Origin: Mycolicibacterium rhodesiae JS60
GTDB lineage: Bacteria; Actinomycetota; Actinomycetes; Mycobacteriales; Mycobacteriaceae
Assembly (NCBI GenBank): GCA_000230935.2
Contig: AGIQ01000002.1
Location: 496,001-560,000, forward strand
Reading direction: 5' to 3'
DNA length: 64,000 nt
Shown here: positions 61,478 through 64,000 of the stretch, in pieces
How the letters are laid out: the number at the start of each line of letters is the position of its first letter
Numbering within the stretch: the stretch's first letter is position 1
Made by a program: the position numbers and the translations under genes
The notes under the pieces: model-generated
The model's input: only the letters and a program-made list of their open reading frames with translations
Databases searched by the model: none
What the model was told of the DNA's origin: nothing

Positions 61478-62170
61478 ATGCTTCACCGGCGAATCATGCG
61501 GCTGATCTGTCTCCTAGGCGCCGCGCTGTTGCTCCAGCCTGCCATCCCTGCTGCCGCAGAACCCGGCGCCGGGGCCTGGGATCCCCTGATTCCCAATGTC
61601 GTCAGTGCGGGGGCTCCTGGCGACCCACTGGCGATCGCCAACGCATCACTTCGCGCTAGCACACTTGCCGTCCAGACCACGATGGATCTCGGCCGCTCGT
61701 TTCTCCAGAGTCTGGGGTTGGCCGATAAGGGCAGCAGCGTTCCTGCTGCCGGAAGCCGGGTCTCCGGGGCCCAAGCGATCGAGTACGTGATACGGCGTGC
61801 GGGCACCCAAATCGGCGTTCCCTATTCGTGGGGCGGAGGTAGCCTCACCGGCCCCAGTAATGGCATCGACTCCGGGGCCGGCACAGTCGGTTTCGACTGC
61901 TCGGGGCTTACCCGGTATGCGTTCGCAGGTGTCGGCGTGCTGCTGCCCCGGTGGTCGGGCGATCAGTACAACGCGGGCCGCCAAGTACCGCCCGCGCAAG
62001 CCAGGCGGGGCGATCTACTGTTCTGGGGGCCGGGTGGCAGCCAGCACGAGGCGATATACCTTGGCGCTGGCCAAATGCTCGAGGCTCAGCAGACCGGGGT
62101 ACCGGTCAAAATCTCTCCCGTAAGGACTGCGGGGATGACGCCGTACGTGACCCGCATTATCGAAGGGTGA
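61478..62170 (+). CDS. NlpC/P60-family peptidoglycan hydrolase (RipA/RipD-like)
   Basis: A 230-residue secreted protein from ATG 61478 (Met7 is another possible start). Signal peptide: MRLICLLGAALLLQPAIPAAA, cut near residue 27. The catalytic domain (about 95-225) has Cys141 in VGFDCSGLTRYAF, His190 in GSQHEAIYLG and Glu202 in QMLEAQQTGV. Spacing 49 and 12 matches RipA (Cys383, His432, Glu444) exactly. It would cut D-glutamyl-meso-DAP stem peptides of peptidoglycan. The perfect palindrome upstream puts it under tight control, which is sensible for an autolysin. Confidence 0.92.
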   Translation: MLHRRIMRLICLLGAALLLQPAIPAAAEPGAGAWDPLIPNVVSAGAPGDPLAIANASLRASTLAVQTTMDLGRSFLQSLGLADKGSSVPAAGSRVSGAQAIEYVIRRAGTQIGVPYSWGGGSLTGPSNGIDSGAGTVGFDCSGLTRYAFAGVGVLLPRWSGDQYNAGRQVPPAQARRGDLLFWGPGGSQHEAIYLGAGQMLEAQQTGVPVKISPVRTAGMTPYVTRIIEG

Positions 62171-62193
62171 GCCGGCCGGCGCCCGAGCCGGTG

Positions 62194-62463
62194 TCAACCG
62201 CAACAACGGCCGCTGTCTGCGGAGTCGGCCAGAGGCAATGGCGGTCGCGGGGCCGGGGCAATTACTTCCTCAGGGGTGTAACCCGCGTCGGCGATTGCTG
62301 CCGAAATCGCCTCCACACCACAATCTCCATCGACGGTGACAATGCCACCGGCAAGGTCGACGTCGACTCGGGTCACTCCGCCCAGTGCTGAGACCGCGCG
62401 GCGAATGGTTTCGACGCAGTGACCACAAGACATCCCGGCAACGCGAATGGCAACGCTCATCAT
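62194..62463 (-). CDS. CopZ-like heavy-metal-binding chaperone
   Basis: An 89-residue protein from ATG 62463 or 62460 after GGAGGAA. HMA fold with GMSCGHC (Cys13, Cys16) and VTVDGDCGVEAISAAIADAG. After the fold there is a Pro-rich linker and a C-terminal Cys pair (GRCCG). It likely carries Cu(I) to the P-type ATPase, whose own HMA domain lacks CxxC, a suggestive match. Control is probably by the CsoR-like site at 62483-62505, shared with the divergent DUF305 gene. Confidence 0.9.
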   Translation of the reverse strand: MMSVAIRVAGMSCGHCVETIRRAVSALGGVTRVDVDLAGGIVTVDGDCGVEAISAAIADAGYTPEEVIAPAPRPPLPLADSADSGRCCG

Positions 62464-62482
62464 CTATTCCTCCCGCGCCCAG

Positions 62483-62505
62483 CCTATACCTATAGGGGGT
62501 ATAGG
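62483..62505. promoter_or_regulatory. CsoR-like operator between copZ-like and DUF305 genes
   Basis: CCTATACC-TATAGGG-GGTATAGG: 8-bp perfect arms with a 7-base G-rich centre. CsoR/RcnR repressors favour such A/T-flanked G-tract dyads. It lies 20 bases before the chaperone gene start and 137 before the DUF305 start. No csoR gene is in the window. Confidence 0.65.
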
Positions 62506-62641
62506 TAGGGCGAGAATGCCAGAAGTGGGTGTAGGGCTGACGTTCTTTATCGAATCTTCACAGAACGACTAGGGCAGCCCTATCGAGGCTGGGAAGTCTA
62601 GTTGGTGGACCGAAATGGTCGATCGGACGAAAGGATGTGCT

Positions 62642-63343
62642 GTGAAGCAGGTAAAGATCATGGTGACCGGAGCGGCTGCGTTCGCCGCGGTGGTCGCCAT
62701 CGGGGCGTGTAGCAACCCTGCAACCAAGGAGGCAGCATCGTCAGCGCCGGCCACGGCCCAAAGCTCGTCGGCGGCACCGGCAGCCGCACATAACCAGGCC
62801 GACATGATGTTCGCCCACATGATGATTCCGCATCATCAGCAGGCGATTGAAATGAGCGACGTGATCTTGGCCAAGCAGGGTATCGACCCACGCGTGGTCG
62901 ACCTGGCCAAGCAGATCAAGGCCGCGCAAGGGCCGGAGATCGCCCAGATGCAGGGCTGGCTGAATCAGTGGGGTATGCCGGGAATGAACAACATGCCAGG
63001 CATGAGCGGCACCACAAGCAGCATGCCGCCCGATCATGGCGGCATGCCAATGCCGATGCCAAGCGGTTCGTCGATGCCGGGTATGCCGGGAATGGGCGAT
63101 ATGTCGGGAATGGACGGAATGATGTCGCCGGCGGATATGCAGGCGTTGCAGAACGCCCAAGGAGTCGCGGCCAGCAAGCTATTCCTCACCCAGATGATCG
63201 CCCATCATCAGGGCGCGATCGCCATGGCGCAGGACGAGATCAAGAACGGCCAATTCACCGACGCTGTCACCCTGGCCAAGGCGATCGCCACCAGCCAGCA
63301 GAAGGAGATCGACACCATGAACCAGATCCTGAGCTCGCTGTAG
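62642..63343 (+). CDS. Met-rich DUF305 lipoprotein (copper-related)
   Basis: A 233-residue exported protein starting at GTG 62642 after AAAGGA. The signal ends in a lipobox-like AIGAC with Cys23. Two DUF305 motifs: MFAHMMIPHHQQAIEMSDVI and LFLTQMIAHHQGAIAMAQDE. Between them lies a Met/Gly/Pro-rich stretch, about 30% Met, with motifs like GMPGMNNMPGMSG, GGMPMPMPS and GMPGMGDMSGMDGMM. Such Met-rich proteins bind Cu(I) and Ag(I) outside the cell. Its neighbours (chaperone, ATPase, sensor kinase) agree. Confidence 0.9.
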   Translation: MKQVKIMVTGAAAFAAVVAIGACSNPATKEAASSAPATAQSSSAAPAAAHNQADMMFAHMMIPHHQQAIEMSDVILAKQGIDPRVVDLAKQIKAAQGPEIAQMQGWLNQWGMPGMNNMPGMSGTTSSMPPDHGGMPMPMPSGSSMPGMPGMGDMSGMDGMMSPADMQALQNAQGVAASKLFLTQMIAHHQGAIAMAQDEIKNGQFTDAVTLAKAIATSQQKEIDTMNQILSSL

Positions 63344-63370
63344 GAGACCTCAGGTCCAAACGAACGCGCG

Positions 63371-64000
63371 TCAGGCGGATTCGCGTTGATTGCCGCGACG
63401 GGCTCCGGCCATCGGCTGGCTGGGTATCGACACCGTGAAGGTGGTGCCGCCACCGAGGCCGGGGCTGGTCACGATGATGGTGCCGCCGTGTGCTTCGGTC
63501 AAGGCCTTGGCGATGGCCAGTCCGATGCCGGAACCTCCCTGGCCGCGATGGCGCGCGGAGTCGGCACGATAGAAGCGCTCGAAGACATGTCGAAGATGCT
63601 CAGCCGCAATACCCTCGCCGTCATCGCTGACCGTGAAGACTACTTCGTTGGCTGTTCGCTCTGCGCTGAGTCGAACATGCCCGCCGGTCCTGGTGTGGCG
63701 TAACGCGTTGTCCAGCAGATTGTTCAGCACCTGAGCCAGGCGCTGGCGGTCCGCCCACAGGCGGGTCCCTCGGCCCACCCGGATGGTCAACGCGACCTTC
63801 TTGGCTGCATAGCGGTCGGCCATCGCGGCACCGACCGACCGTGCGACCTCGTCTGCGTCGACCCATCCCGGCGCGATGGTGGCATGAGCTTCCTCGGCTT
63901 GGGCCAGGGCGGCGACGTCGGCCGAGAAGCGCACGAGGCGACCGGTCTGCTCGCGCAGCATCGTGATGGTGGGCTGATCCAGGGCCTTCACGCCGTCCTC
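63371..64000 (-). CDS. Sensor histidine kinase, C-terminal part (CopS-like, cut by right edge)
   Basis: The visible part is 209 residues of the C-terminus; the frame stays open past the right edge (EDGVKALDQPTITMLREQTG), so sensor, HAMP and the phosphoacceptor His lie outside. ATPase boxes are complete: N-box LNNLLDNALRHTRT, D-box VSDDGEGI, F-box HVFERFYRAD, G-box GGSGIGLAIAKA. The end SIPSQPMAGARRGNQRESA is short. Position next to the Met-rich DUF305 gene suggests the copper-sensing kinase of a CopRS/CutRS pair. Confidence 0.87.
   Translation of the reverse strand, partial: EDGVKALDQPTITMLREQTGRLVRFSADVAALAQAEEAHATIAPGWVDADEVARSVGAAMADRYAAKKVALTIRVGRGTRLWADRQRLAQVLNNLLDNALRHTRTGGHVRLSAERTANEVVFTVSDDGEGIAAEHLRHVFERFYRADSARHRGQGGSGIGLAIAKALTEAHGGTIIVTSPGLGGGTTFTVSIPSQPMAGARRGNQRESA

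Noticed and set aside
53000..64000. Claim that the copper region is an integrated plasmid or ICE
   Set aside because: No integrase, relaxase, attachment repeat or tRNA is seen; only the gene content suggests mobility.

Overview
The window looks like chromosomal DNA of a Mycobacterium or Mycolicibacterium, most likely an environmental fast grower. The signs are high GC, many GTG starts, 1-4 base overlaps inside operons, an orphan MCE protein, a glycine-rich PGRS repeat protein, a CYP138-like P450, the treS-mak trehalose/alpha-glucan pair, treX, a recC-recB-recD cluster, a DesA3-type desaturase with its reductase, and F420-enzyme families. No rRNA, tRNA or CRISPR array was seen.

Layout. 1-7600: two TetR regulators, a frameshifted F420 oxidoreductase, MCE and SGNH proteins, a P450 behind a tandem operator-like repeat, and a 3' remnant of a VWA membrane protein. 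7760-11550: a four-gene ABC importer operon. 11558-12442: a PGRS repeat gene with two compensating frameshifts. 12811-17540: Gre-like factor, quinone oxidoreductase, then treS-mak. 17574-18901: an IS481-family element with 15-bp target duplications, inserted in the loop of a hairpin between mak and a large secreted GH5 glycosidase. 22415-31507: recC, recB, recD and a small kinase-like gene. 31504-39693: zinc-ribbon protein, aquaporin, NarL-type two-component system with repeated dyad boxes, small secreted protein, ECF sigma factor, drug-export ABC operon with a MarR regulator, and small conserved genes. 39719-46027: acyl-CoA and lipid catabolism. 46239-49904: treX, a RibD-C reductase and a HAD phosphatase. 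49975-52925: TetR plus the reductase/desaturase pair.

53062-64000 looks like an accessory copper and cell-envelope island. It holds a His-rich membrane protein, an L,D-transpeptidase, a decayed MFS gene, a P1B-type ATPase with an unusual CPD motif and no CxxC in its N-terminal domain, a CE4 polysaccharide deacetylase, an M56 (BlaR1-like) protease, a BlaI/CopY repressor, an NlpC/P60 peptidase behind a perfect 35-bp palindrome, a CopZ-like chaperone behind a CsoR-like dyad, a Met-rich DUF305 lipoprotein, and the start of a sensor kinase gene that runs off the right edge. My reading, which is inference, is that envelope peptidoglycan enzymes are wired through BlaI/M56 to a copper-handling locus. 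This is the most interesting system in the window.

Three indels (one near 925, two in the PGRS gene) lie within 12 kb. They could be real decay or sequence errors.
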